Shown: positions 43,089 to 52,295 of the stretch, piece after piece | Numbering within the stretch: position 1 is the first letter of the stretch | Layout of the letters: each line of letters starts with the position of its first letter | From: Arthrobacter sp. SDTb3-6 | GTDB lineage: Bacteria > Actinomycetota > Actinomycetes > Actinomycetales > Micrococcaceae | DNA length: 64,000 nt | Direction of reading: 5' to 3' | Assembly: GCF_013376095.1 (NCBI RefSeq) | Contig: NZ_JAAMFN010000012.1 | Span: 1 to 64,000 of the forward strand | The notes under the pieces: model-generated | Told to the model about the DNA's origin: nothing | What the model saw: the letters and a program-made list of their open reading frames with translations, nothing else | Database searches by the model: none | Translations under genes and position numbers: made by a program

Positions 43089-44198
43089 TCAGGCCAGGCG
43101 GGTCAGCCACCCGTGCAGGTCCTCGAGCTGGCCGGTCTGGATGCCCAGCAGCTGCTCGCGGATGGCCATGGTGACCTCGCCGGCACCGGAACCGGGCGAG
43201 GCGATGGTGCCCTCGGACGACTTCAGCTCGCCGATGGGGGTGATCACGGCCGCCGTGCCGCAGGCAAACGCCTCGGTGATCTCCCCGGAAGCCACCCCGG
43301 AACGCCATTCGTCGATGGTGATCTTGCGTTCCTCCACCTTCAGCCCGCGGTCCGCCGCCAGCTGCATGACGGAGGAGCGCGTGATGCCGTGCAGGATGTG
43401 GCCGTTGAGCTCCGGGGTGACCAGGCGGCCGTCCTTGAACACGAAGAAGATGTTCATGCCGCCGAGTTCCTCGATGGCGTTGTCGTTGAACGGGTCCAGG
43501 AAGAGCACCTGCTTGCAGCCCTGGGCCTCGGCCTCGATCTGCGCGGCCAGCGACGCGGCGTAGTTGCCGCCGCACTTGGCCTCGCCGGTGCCGCCGGCAC
43601 CCGCACGGGCAAAGTTCGTGGAGAGCCAGATGGAGACGGGCTTGAGCTCGCCGCCGAAGTAGTTGCCGGCCGGGGAGGCGATGACGCGGTAGGAGACCTC
43701 GCGGGCCGGGCGGACGCCCAGGAACGCCTCGGTGGCGATCATGAACGGGCGCAGGTACAGCGATTCGCCGTCCTGCGTCGGCACCCAGTCCAGGTCTGCG
43801 GAAACCAGCTGGCGCAGGGACTCAATGAACGTCTCGGCGGGCAGTTCGGGCAGGGCCAGGCGGCGGGCGGAGGCGTTGAAGCGGGCGGCGTTGGCCTCGG
43901 GGCGGAACGTCCAGACCGAACCGTCGGCGTGCCGGTACGCCTTCAGGCCCTCGAAGATTTCCTGCCCATAGTGCAGCACGGCGGAGGCGGGGTCCATGGC
44001 GATGGGGCCGTAGGGTTCAATGCGCGCGTTGCTCCAACCGCCCCGGCCGTCGGCACCCACCTTGTAGTCCACGACAGCCGTGTGGTCGGTGAAGAAGTCG
44101 CCAAAACCGGGGTTGGCCAAAACGGCGTCACGCTCGGCGGCGCTCTTCGGGTTGGTGGTCAGCTGCCGGGTGAATGCCAGCTGCGCTGTCTGGGTCAT
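43089..44198 (-). CDS. ilvE: Branched-chain amino acid aminotransferase
   Basis: IlvE is the PLP enzyme that makes the last step of valine, isoleucine and leucine synthesis by transamination of 2-oxo acids with glutamate. The 369-residue protein matches class IV (BCAT) enzymes: HYGQEIFEGLKAYRHADGSV, YLRPFMIATE, the Schiff-base lysine in TGEAKCGGNYAAS (about residue 207), and FACGTAAVITPIGEL near the end. GGAGG lies 4 nt before the ATG. It follows leuB on the same strand after 164 bp. Confidence 0.95.
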   Translation of the reverse strand: MTQTAQLAFTRQLTTNPKSAAERDAVLANPGFGDFFTDHTAVVDYKVGADGRGGWSNARIEPYGPIAMDPASAVLHYGQEIFEGLKAYRHADGSVWTFRPEANAARFNASARRLALPELPAETFIESLRQLVSADLDWVPTQDGESLYLRPFMIATEAFLGVRPAREVSYRVIASPAGNYFGGELKPVSIWLSTNFARAGAGGTGEAKCGGNYAASLAAQIEAEAQGCKQVLFLDPFNDNAIEELGGMNIFFVFKDGRLVTPELNGHILHGITRSSVMQLAADRGLKVEERKITIDEWRSGVASGEITEAFACGTAAVITPIGELKSSEGTIASPGSGAGEVTMAIREQLLGIQTGQLEDLHGWLTRLA

Positions 44199-44362
44199 GC
44201 TTCCTCCACATGGTTGTGCCCGCCGTCGGTGATTCCAGCCTGGGCGGCGTTGGTGCCGAAAAATGCGTGTTCCTGCGCCGACTTTTTCAGTTACGGTGCA
44301 TTCACTCTAGGTGTTAAGCGTACCCCTGCCCGTCCGGCGCGGCGTCCGCCGGCACGACGCCG

Positions 44363-45415
44363 TCAGACGGCCTGGGCGATGGCGTCGCCGATGGCGCCGG
44401 TGGTGCGGGGGGACGCCGGGTTGCGTGTGGCAATGTCCGCCGCGACGGCCGCCTCGATGCGCCCGGCGGCGGCCTGGTGTCCGAGGTGGTGCAGCAGCAG
44501 CGCCGCGGAGAGGATGGCTGCCGTCGGATCCGCCTTCTGCCGGCCGGCAATGTCCGGGGCGGAACCGTGGACCGGCTCAAACATGGACGGCGCGGTGCGG
44601 TCCATGTTGAGGTTTCCGGAGGCGGCCAGGCCGATCCCGCCGCTGACCGCGGCGGCGAGGTCGGTGATGATGTCGCCAAAGAGGTTGTCGGTGACAATGA
44701 CGTCAAAGCGGGCGGGGTCGGTGACCAGGAAGATCATGGCCGCGTCAACGTGCAGGTAGTCGACGGTGACGTCGGGGAACTCCGCGGCGACGGCCTCCAC
44801 GGTGCGCTTCCACAGGTGCCCGGCGTGGACCAGCACGTTGTGCTTGTGCACGTACGTGAGCCTCTTGCGGGGGCGTTCGCTGGCGCGGCGGAAGCCGTCG
44901 CGCACCACGCGCTCCACGCCGTAGGCGGTGTTGACGGAGACCTCGGTGGCAACCTCGTGCGCGGTGCCCTTCCGGAGCGAGCCGCCGTTGCCGACGTAGG
45001 GCCCCTCCGTGCCTTCGCGGACCACCACGAAGTCGATGGCGCCGGGGTCCGCCAACGGCGAGGCCACGCCGTCGTACAGGCGCGACGGGCGCAGGTTCAC
45101 ATAGTGGTCCAGGCTGAAGCGCAGCTTGAGCAGCATCTCGCGCTCGATCAGCCCGGAGGGGATGGACGTGTCGCCGGGGGCCGCTCCGACCGCGCCAAAG
45201 AGGATCGCGTCGTGGCCGCGCAGGGCGTCAATGGTTTCCTCCGGCAGCGTCTCGCCGGTGGCCAGCCAGTGCTCGGCGCCGAGCTTGTACTCGGTCAGCT
45301 TAAGCCCCACACCCTCGGCGGCCGTGACCTTTTTCAGGACCTTGACGGCCTCCGCGGTGACCTCCGGGCCGATGCCGTCGCCGCCAATAACTGCAATGTC
45401 AATTGATGCGCTCAT
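44363..45415 (-). CDS. leuB: 3-isopropylmalate dehydrogenase
   Basis: LeuB oxidises and decarboxylates 3-isopropylmalate to 2-oxoisocaproate with NAD+. The 350-residue protein has [19 protein letters not shown] at the N-terminus, the catalytic region [33 protein letters not shown] with the active-site lysine, and [20 protein letters not shown] with the metal aspartates. The ATG is 6 nt after TAGTCT (minus strand 45427-45422), so a leaderless mRNA is likely. It may share LtbR control with leuCD as in corynebacteria, but I saw no copy of the 27329 palindrome here. Confidence 0.95.
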   Translation of the reverse strand: MSASIDIAVIGGDGIGPEVTAEAVKVLKKVTAAEGVGLKLTEYKLGAEHWLATGETLPEETIDALRGHDAILFGAVGAAPGDTSIPSGLIEREMLLKLRFSLDHYVNLRPSRLYDGVASPLADPGAIDFVVVREGTEGPYVGNGGSLRKGTAHEVATEVSVNTAYGVERVVRDGFRRASERPRKRLTYVHKHNVLVHAGHLWKRTVEAVAAEFPDVTVDYLHVDAAMIFLVTDPARFDVIVTDNLFGDIITDLAAAVSGGIGLAASGNLNMDRTAPSMFEPVHGSAPDIAGRQKADPTAAILSAALLLHHLGHQAAAGRIEAAVAADIATRNPASPRTTGAIGDAIAQAV

Positions 45416-45567
45416 GGCTCCAGACTAGCGAAACCATCCACATGATGGGCAAGCGGTCCCACATTATGAGACACCAGCCGGGGCCGCCGGGTCCATCGGC
45501 GTGGCCCGGCTCCACCCCTGGCAGGACGCCGGACAGCCGCCGCCCGCCTACAGTGGAAGGCGTGATC

Positions 45568-46824
45568 ATGCATTCCGTCTACGACTGGTTCCGCCGGCAC
45601 CGGTTCGCCGTGGACCTCGTCTCCATGGCCGTGCTGTGGTTCGTGGCCATGCCGCTGGGGATGGCCCGTCCGGGCGCCGGCCCGGGCATGGCCCACCTCA
45701 CGGCGACCGTCGTCTTCGGCACCGCGCTGGTCGTTCCGCTGGCCTGGCGGCGCACCCGCACCCTCGCCGCCGGCGCGTTCGTTGCCGCCGCGGCCATCCT
45801 GCAGTGGGCGCTGGCGGTGCAGCCCATGCCCGCAGACATTGCGGTGCCGATCGTGCTGTACGCCCTGGCGGCCTTCGCCCCGCGCTGGGCGAGCCTGGGC
45901 GGGCTGGCATTGGCAATGCTGGGCGCCATCTTGCTGGTCACCCGCTTTTTCGCCAACCTCACCTCGTCCTCCTTGGCCTCGATGCCCTATGGCGCCGTGC
46001 TGGTCCTGGGCATCTGGGTGCTCGTCCTGTTCAGCTGGACAGCCGGGGACCTGACCCGGACCAAACGGCTGCGGGAACAGGCACTGGAGGACCGCGCGCA
46101 CCGCCTGGAGATCGAGGCCCAGCAGGAACGCGAACTGGCCACCGGCGACGAACGCGCCCGCATCGCCCGCGAGATGCACGACATCGTGGCCCATTCCCTC
46201 TCCGTCATCATCACCCAGGCCGACGGCGCCCTGTACGCCGCCGCAGCCCATCCTGAGGCCGCGCCCGCCGCACTCGCCACCATCGCCGGGACGGGACGGT
46301 CCTCGCTGCAGGAAATGCGGCGCCTGCTGGGCGTGCTGCGCGGGGGCGCTGACGCCTCCATGCGGCCCCTGCCCGGCCTGTCGGAACTCGATGAACTGCT
46401 GCTCGGTGTCCGCGCCGCCGGCCTGGCGGTCTCCTCAGAGACCACCGGATCGGCGCGCCGCACGCTGCCGGCGGGGGCCGAGCTCACCGCCTACCGGGTG
46501 GTCCAGGAGGGCCTGACCAACGTCATGAAGCACGCCGGGCCCAACGTCCAGGCGGCAGTGGCGCTCCACTGGGGCGCCCGCGGCCTGGATGTGTCGGTGC
46601 GGGACAACGGGAGGGGTGCCTCGGCGTCGTTGGCGGACACGGGAGGCGCGCACGACGCCGGCACCTCCCTCCCAGCCCTGCCCGCCTCCCCGCGGTCCCC
46701 GGGCGGCAACGGACTGCGCGGAATGGGCGAACGTGTGAAACTGTACGACGGGACGCTGGAGGCCAAGCCGCTCGCTGGCGGCGGCTTCGGCATTGCCGCA
46801 TTCATTCCCTATTCGGAGGCTTAA
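45568..46824 (+). CDS. Sensor histidine kinase (DesK/NarX-type, HPK7)
   Basis: This 418-residue sensor kinase has four to five N-terminal membrane helices (about residues 14-160), a short coiled coil, the HisKA_3 phosphoacceptor box REMHDIVAHSLSVIITQADG (His near 204) and a C-terminal HATPase domain ending in GNGLRGMGERVKLYDG. There is no large sensor domain, so it likely senses through the membrane. The ATG 45568 has GGAAGG 7 nt upstream, but GTG 45562 lies 7 nt after TACAGT and would suit a leaderless start. The response regulator starts right after its stop codon. The linked ABC transporter (47766-51113) is a probable target. Confidence 0.9.
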   Translation: MHSVYDWFRRHRFAVDLVSMAVLWFVAMPLGMARPGAGPGMAHLTATVVFGTALVVPLAWRRTRTLAAGAFVAAAAILQWALAVQPMPADIAVPIVLYALAAFAPRWASLGGLALAMLGAILLVTRFFANLTSSSLASMPYGAVLVLGIWVLVLFSWTAGDLTRTKRLREQALEDRAHRLEIEAQQERELATGDERARIAREMHDIVAHSLSVIITQADGALYAAAAHPEAAPAALATIAGTGRSSLQEMRRLLGVLRGGADASMRPLPGLSELDELLLGVRAAGLAVSSETTGSARRTLPAGAELTAYRVVQEGLTNVMKHAGPNVQAAVALHWGARGLDVSVRDNGRGASASLADTGGAHDAGTSLPALPASPRSPGGNGLRGMGERVKLYDGTLEAKPLAGGGFGIAAFIPYSEA

Positions 46825-47529
46825 ATGACACATCCGCCCATCCGCGTGGCGCTGGTGGACGACCAGCTGTTGATCCGCTCCGGACTCGGCATGCTCATCA
46901 ATTCCCAGCCGGACCTTTCCGCGGTGGTGGAGGCCGGCAACGGCGTCGAGGCCCTGGCCGCGCTGTCCGCGACGGCCGCCGATGTGGTCCTCATGGACGT
47001 CAGGATGCCCGGCATGGACGGGATCGAGACCACCCGGCGGCTGGTGGAGCGGGTCAAGGCCGCACCCGCCGGATCGTGGCTTTCCGGGCTGAAGATCGTG
47101 GTGCTGACCACCTTCGACCTGGACGAATACGCATTGGCCGCCATCCAGGCCGGGGCCAGCGGCTTCCTGCTGAAGGACGCCCCGCCGGAAGAACTGCTCG
47201 GTGCCATCCGTACCGTCTACCGCGGCGACGCCGTGATCGCCCCGTCCACCACCCGGCGGCTCCTGGACCACGTGGCGCCCCTGCTGGCGGCGCCGAGCCC
47301 GGCCAACGACGCGCACGCCGCCGCCGTGGCGGGGCTGACGGCGCGGGAGCACGAGGTGTTTGTGCTGATCGCCCAGGGGCTGTCCAACCCGGAAATCGCC
47401 GGACAGCTTTTTGTCTCCGAGGCCACCGTCAAGACCCATGTGGGGCACATCCTGGCAAAACTGAACGCCCGCGACCGCGTCCAGGTGGTGGTCATCGCCT
47501 ACGAGACAGGCATAGTGTCCCCCGGCTGA
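46825..47529 (+). CDS. NarL/FixJ family response regulator
   Basis: This 234-residue response regulator has a receiver domain with the phospho-acceptor aspartate in VVLMDVRMPG (Asp58) and the conserved acidic pair in ALVDDQ, then a LuxR-type helix-turn-helix (about residues 172-225: LTAREHEVFVLIAQGLSN, then VSEATVKTHVGHILAKL). It is the cognate partner of the kinase, whose TAA is directly followed by this ATG. A GGAGG inside the kinase end serves as ribosome site. A complex palindrome follows the gene. Confidence 0.93.
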   Translation: MTHPPIRVALVDDQLLIRSGLGMLINSQPDLSAVVEAGNGVEALAALSATAADVVLMDVRMPGMDGIETTRRLVERVKAAPAGSWLSGLKIVVLTTFDLDEYALAAIQAGASGFLLKDAPPEELLGAIRTVYRGDAVIAPSTTRRLLDHVAPLLAAPSPANDAHAAAVAGLTAREHEVFVLIAQGLSNPEIAGQLFVSEATVKTHVGHILAKLNARDRVQVVVIAYETGIVSPG

Positions 47530-47545
47530 CCCCACCCACCCACCA

Positions 47546-47636
47546 ACGCTCGGTTGCAATCGGGGCGTTTTTGCCCAACGCTCCCGCACCCAGTGAGGGA
47601 GCGTTGGCCGTTTTTGCCCCGATTGCAACCGAGCGT
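47546..47636. repeat. Nested inverted repeat with internal direct repeat
   Basis: The outer arms 47546-47566 and 47616-47636 are perfect 21-bp inverted repeats (core CTCGGTTGCAATCGGGGC). Inner arms 47576-47585 and 47597-47606 (CAACGCTCCC and complement) form a second stem. Between them, CGTTTTTGCCC is present twice in the same direction (47566-47576, 47609-47619). It lies between the response regulator and the ABC genes and may act as terminator or mRNA boundary. Confidence 0.8.
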
Positions 47637-47765
47637 CGCAGGGAGGCAGGCCCGGGGTGCCGCGGGCGGGTCATCCCTTGGGAGGAGGTGGCGGGGGCGA
47701 ACATGCCTGCGATCTCCACCCGCGCTCCGATCCGCCGCCACCCCAGGCGGAAATAGGCTGGAGCC

Positions 47766-48518
47766 ATGACGATCACTACCGAACAAAACCGGCGGACCCT
47801 GGCGGTCCAGGCCCGCGGGCTGCGCAAGACCTACGGCAAGGGCGAGACCGAGGTGGCGGCGCTCAAGGGCGTTGACCTGGACTTCCCGGCGGGCCGGTTC
47901 ACCGCCATCATGGGCCCCTCCGGCTCCGGCAAGTCCACGCTCATGCACTGCCTGGCCGGGCTCGACTCCGTCACGGCAGGCACCATCCACCTCGGCGAGA
48001 CGGAACTCACGGCGCTCAACGACAAGGCGCTGACGCAACTGCGCCGGGACAGGATCGGCTTCGTGTTCCAGGCCTTCAACCTGGTCCCCACGCTCACCGC
48101 GGAAGCCAACATCACCCTGCCCGTGGCGCTCGCCGGCGGCAAGGTGGACAAGGAATGGTTCACCTCCGTCACCTCCACGCTGGGCCTCACCGACCGGCTG
48201 GCGCACAAGCCGCACGAGCTCTCCGGCGGCCAGCAGCAGCGTGTCGCCGTGGCCCGCGCCCTGCTCACCCGCCCCGACGTCATTTTCGGCGACGAGCCCA
48301 CCGGCAACCTCGACTCCCGCTCCGGCGCCGAGGTGCTGGGCATGCTGCGCCGCTCTTCCCGCGAGATGGGCCAGTCCATCATCATGGTCACGCACGACCC
48401 CGTCGCCGCCTCCTACGCCGACCGCGTGGTGTTGATGAACGACGGCGCCCTGGTGGGCGAGCTGGAGAACCCCACGGCCGAGACCGTGCTTGCCTCCCTC
48501 GCATCCCTGGGGGCATAG
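47766..48518 (+). CDS. ABC transporter ATP-binding protein (MacB/LolD type)
   Basis: This 250-residue ATPase has Walker A GPSGSGKST, Q-loop FVFQAFNLVPTLTAEANI, signature LSGGQQQR, Walker B VIFGDEPTGNLDSR and H-loop VTHDP. The EPTGNLD form is typical of the MacB/FtsE/LolD group that works with FtsX-type permeases. The ATG is 6 nt after TAGGCT (47754-47759), so a leaderless mRNA is likely. The permease starts 3 nt after its stop. In actinobacteria such pairs often defend against peptide antibiotics or move envelope parts; the neighbouring two-component system suggests induced expression. Confidence 0.93.
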   Translation: MTITTEQNRRTLAVQARGLRKTYGKGETEVAALKGVDLDFPAGRFTAIMGPSGSGKSTLMHCLAGLDSVTAGTIHLGETELTALNDKALTQLRRDRIGFVFQAFNLVPTLTAEANITLPVALAGGKVDKEWFTSVTSTLGLTDRLAHKPHELSGGQQQRVAVARALLTRPDVIFGDEPTGNLDSRSGAEVLGMLRRSSREMGQSIIMVTHDPVAASYADRVVLMNDGALVGELENPTAETVLASLASLGA

Positions 48519-48521
48519 GAC

Positions 48522-51113
48522 ATGCTGCAGGTAGCCTTTAGCCAGCTCAAGACCCATTCACGGCGGTTCATCGCCATCATGCTGGCCGTGCTGCTGGCCG
48601 TCGCCTTTCTCTCCGCCACGCTCATGGTAAACTCCTCCGCCACGGCCTCCCTGACCGCGAGCCTGGGACAGTCCTACGCCAAGGCGGACCTGGTCGCCTC
48701 CGCCACCGCCTCCGTGCCGCTGACCGCCGCGTCCGCCGCAGCAGCCGCCCGCACGCCCGGCGTCGCCGCCAGCTACCCGCTCCGCCAGGAGATGGTGCCG
48801 GTCTCGGCCGGCACCGCCACGCTGGCGGGCGTGCTGCGCAACCTCCCCGCCTCCCCTGCCCTGGAGCCCCTGGCGCTGGTCAGCGGCTCATGGCCGACGG
48901 CGGCCGGCCAGGTCACGGTCGACGCCAAGACCGCAGCGGCCCGCCACCTGGCCGTGGGCAGCACCGTGACCCTGGGCGGAACCCCCGTCGCGGCGGCCCA
49001 CCAGGAAGGCCGCCTGAAGGCCGAGGCCCGAGCGTCCGGTTCCGGCGTCTCCGGTTCCGGCACGTCCGGGGCAGCCCGTTCCGCCGAGCCGGACTCCGCC
49101 CTGCCCGCCGCCTCGCACGCGGTGAAGGCGACCGTCACCGGGGTCATGGCGGCCTCCGCCGATCCCCAGCTCTCCGGCCTGGCGCAGTTTGCGGCCACGG
49201 CCGCCACCCTGGACGCCGTATCCGGCCCCGACACCCACTACACGACCATTGCGGTCAAGCTGGTGCCGGGCACCAACACGGCCACTGCCACCACCGCGCT
49301 GGAGCAGGCGCTGAGGCTGCCGGCCGGCCAGGTGGTCACCCCGCAGGAGCTCACCACGGCCACCGTCAAGTCCTTCACGGGCGGGACCGACCACCTCACG
49401 ATCGTGCTGCTCGCCTTTGCCGCCGTCGCCCTGCTGGTCTCCGGCCTGGTGGTTTCCAACACCTTCTCCGTCCTCGTCGCCCAGCGCACCCGCGAGCTGG
49501 CGCTGCTGCGCTGCGTGGGCGCAAGCCGGAAGCAGGTTCGCTCCTCCGTCATCCTCGAGGCCCTCGTGGTGGGCCTGGCAGCATCGGTGCTCGGCGTGCT
49601 GGCCGCGGTGGGGACCATGGCCGTCGTCGTCGGCCTGCTGCGCCACAACCCCGACTACGCCTTTGCCACCCTGGGGGTTCCGGCGTCGTCCATCATTGCC
49701 GGGTTGGTGGTGGGGACGCTGCTGACGGTGGCGGCCTCGCTGGTCCCCGCCCGCTCGGCCACGCGGGTGGCGCCGCTGGCGGCGCTGCGGCCGGCCGACG
49801 ACGCCTCCGTCCACAACGCGGCCGGGCGGGTGCGCCTCGGGATCGGCATCGCGCTGATCCTGGTCGGAGGTGCGGGACTGGTGGCCGGCGGGCTCGGTTC
49901 CAACCTGCTGCTGGCCGTGCCTGCCGGGGCGGCGTCATTCGTGGGGCTCATCCTGGCGGCGACGCTGTTTGTGCCGCGCCTGGTGTCGATGGCCGGCAGG
50001 CTGGCCCGGCCCGCGGGCGTCCCCGGCACCATGGCCTCCGCGAACGCGGTGCGGAATCCGCGCCGGACCACCGCCACGGCCTCCGCACTGCTGATCGGCG
50101 TCACGCTCGTGACCATGATGATGACGGGCGCAGCCACCGCGCGGCAGGCCTTCGAATCGCAGCTGGCCGACCATTTCCCCGTCGACATGGCAGCCGCGGC
50201 GGTGCCGGGCGCGCCGGCATTCACCGGCGCCGAACTGGCCAAGGCGGCCACCCTCCCCGGCGTTGAGGCCGTGGCCCAGCTGAAGGTGGTGGGCACCGTC
50301 ACAGCCGGCGGCCGGCAATACCCGGCTTATGGCATCTCCGCCGCGGACGCCGCACGGCTGCTCGGCAACCCGGCGAACCGGCCCGCACCAGGCACCGTGG
50401 TGCTGCCCAAGGGCACCAAGGCTGCGGGCGCATCGCTGGTGGACGGCAAAACGACCACCCGGCTCACGGTGCACACTTCCACCACCGGCGGGATCGCCGC
50501 ACTGGTCCCGCTCAGCGACTTCCCCGCCGCGGCCGCCGGCAGCCCTGTACTGGCCGGCGCTGCCGACCAGGTATGGATCAAGGTGTCCCCCTCACTGGAC
50601 GGGACCGCCATCACGGCCCTGCGCGCGGACATCGCCTCGGCGTTGCACGTTGACGAAAACCAGGTGGACGGGGCCGTGCTCGAGAAGGTCATGTTCAACC
50701 AGGTCATCAACACGCTGCTGCTGGTGGTGACCGGCCTGCTGGCCGTGGCGATTGTCATCGCCCTCATCGGGGTAGCCAACACGCTGTCGCTGTCAGTGCT
50801 GGAACGGACCCGCGAGAACTCGCTGCTGCGGGCGCTGGGCCTGACCCGGGGCCAGCTTCGCGGCATGTTGGCGCTGGAGGCGGTGCTCATTGCCGGGGTG
50901 GCCGCCGTCATCGGCTCCGTCCTGGGCGTGGTGTACGGCTGGCTCGGGGCGCAGTCCGCCCTGGGCAGCTTCACCACCGTGGTGCCGGTGGTTCCATGGG
51001 CCCAGGTGTTGCTGGTGGTGGCCGTGGCCGCCGCCGCGGGGCTGCTGGCCTCGGTGGTTCCGGCCCGCCGCGCGGCCCGGCTCTCCCCCGTCGAAGGCCT
51101 GGCCGTGGACTGA
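48522..51113 (+). CDS. FtsX-like ABC permease
   Basis: This 863-residue permease has two FtsX-type membrane units: an N-terminal helix (IAIMLAVLLAVAFLSATLMV), a large extracytoplasmic loop, three helices around residues 290-420, then a second helix near 505-525, another extracytoplasmic domain, and three final helices (VINTLLLVVTGLLAVAIVIALIGVANTL onward). The motif ERTRENSLLRALGLTRGQLRGML is the coupling-region signature seen in MacB/FtsX proteins; a matching QRTRELALLRCVGASRKQVR lies in the first unit. It is co-transcribed with the ATPase. Function is likely mechanotransmission or export of an envelope-active compound. Confidence 0.9.
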   Translation: MLQVAFSQLKTHSRRFIAIMLAVLLAVAFLSATLMVNSSATASLTASLGQSYAKADLVASATASVPLTAASAAAAARTPGVAASYPLRQEMVPVSAGTATLAGVLRNLPASPALEPLALVSGSWPTAAGQVTVDAKTAAARHLAVGSTVTLGGTPVAAAHQEGRLKAEARASGSGVSGSGTSGAARSAEPDSALPAASHAVKATVTGVMAASADPQLSGLAQFAATAATLDAVSGPDTHYTTIAVKLVPGTNTATATTALEQALRLPAGQVVTPQELTTATVKSFTGGTDHLTIVLLAFAAVALLVSGLVVSNTFSVLVAQRTRELALLRCVGASRKQVRSSVILEALVVGLAASVLGVLAAVGTMAVVVGLLRHNPDYAFATLGVPASSIIAGLVVGTLLTVAASLVPARSATRVAPLAALRPADDASVHNAAGRVRLGIGIALILVGGAGLVAGGLGSNLLLAVPAGAASFVGLILAATLFVPRLVSMAGRLARPAGVPGTMASANAVRNPRRTTATASALLIGVTLVTMMMTGAATARQAFESQLADHFPVDMAAAAVPGAPAFTGAELAKAATLPGVEAVAQLKVVGTVTAGGRQYPAYGISAADAARLLGNPANRPAPGTVVLPKGTKAAGASLVDGKTTTRLTVHTSTTGGIAALVPLSDFPAAAAGSPVLAGAADQVWIKVSPSLDGTAITALRADIASALHVDENQVDGAVLEKVMFNQVINTLLLVVTGLLAVAIVIALIGVANTLSLSVLERTRENSLLRALGLTRGQLRGMLALEAVLIAGVAAVIGSVLGVVYGWLGAQSALGSFTTVVPVVPWAQVLLVVAVAAAAGLLASVVPARRAARLSPVEGLAVD

Positions 51114-51263
51114 CGCGGGCGGCGGGGGTGCCCGCGGCCGCCTGTCACCGCGGCAATTACTGCAGCTGGACCAAATTTCAGCTGGTGCAGGCGAGCCGAG
51201 GGTTATCCACAGATCCCGGATTGCCCCTTTCGTGGCGCAGACCCTGATGACACGCTGGGAGGC

Positions 51264-52266
51264 ATGAACAAACCGCGCCTGATCCTTCCGGCGGATTTGA
51301 GACTGGTGGGACAGGACTCCAGGAAGCTCGCCCAGCTAAAGAACAAGGGATAGCCGGTGCGCATCCGTCGGGGCGTCTACACGAAATCCGACGACTGGAA
51401 CAGTTCCAGTCCGGCGCAGCAATATGGGCTCCGGGCTGCGGCGTTCCAGGCGCTGGCACCGCGCCAACCCGTCCTGTGTCATGCAACCGCAGCACGCCTA
51501 GGGGGACTGTGGATTGTCGGACTGCCGTCAAAGCTGCACGTGGTGACGGAGACCGCCACCAGCGGACGCAACAACAACGGGGTCATCCGTCACCTTGGAT
51601 CGCTGACCAACGGCGTCGTCCAGTGCGGTCCGTTCCTGCCCACCGACAAGCTGACCACCACCGTGGCACTGGTCAAGGGGCTGTCGTTCCCTTTTGCGGT
51701 CGCTGTCTGCGACTCCGCCCGGCGATCCCCCGAGGCCGGCCAGGCTGTCAACGAATTCATGGCCGCCGGCTCCGTGCCCGACCTCCATGGGCTGTCACGG
51801 GAAACTGACGGTCCACAGGGACAGGCCGTTTCGGTGGACGATCTGCGCGGCCGCCGGCCGTCTCGGCAGCAGGGCTGCCCGCGAACGAACCTTGGCGGTC
51901 ATCAACTTCGCCTCGGACCTGTCCGGGTCTGCAGGTGAATCCATCAGTCGCGCCAAGATGTTCCAATTCGGATTTCCCGCACCAGTGCTCCAACAGCCGT
52001 TTGTCCTGCGTGACCGCAGAAAGGCAAAAGTCGACTTTTGGTTTGAGGAACAACGGGTCGTCGGCGAATTCGAAGGCAAGGGCAAGTATCTCCGCGCCGA
52101 CGGGGGTGCAGGCCTGTCCATCCAGCAACGGGTGATGAAGGAAAAGGCCCGTGAGGACCAGATCCGCGCCCAGGGCGTCGGGTTTGTCCGTTGGGAATGG
52201 GACGAAATGATGAACCGTCAGCAGTTCATCCACTTGTTGCGCCGAGCCGGGCTGCCCCGGAAATGA
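51264..52266 (+). pseudogene. Decayed AbiEi-like/Vsr-type nuclease-like gene
   Basis: The reading frame starting at ATG 51264 (MNKPRLILPADLRLVGQDS) meets TAG at 51351-51353, then continues in the same frame with VRIRRGVYTKSDDWNSS and a middle domain to about 51800. From about 51,790-51,890 homology moves to another frame (AARERTLAVINFASDLSGSA and on to 52266). The whole looks like one common actinobacterial protein with an AbiEi-type N-terminal DNA-binding-like domain and a C-terminal small nuclease-like domain (KAKVDFWFEEQRVVGEFEGK). So there is one stop and one frameshift. Assembly errors are possible but two lesions favour real decay. Confidence 0.75.
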
Positions 52267-52295
52267 CGTGCCACGGCAATTCCGGGTGGCGGACA

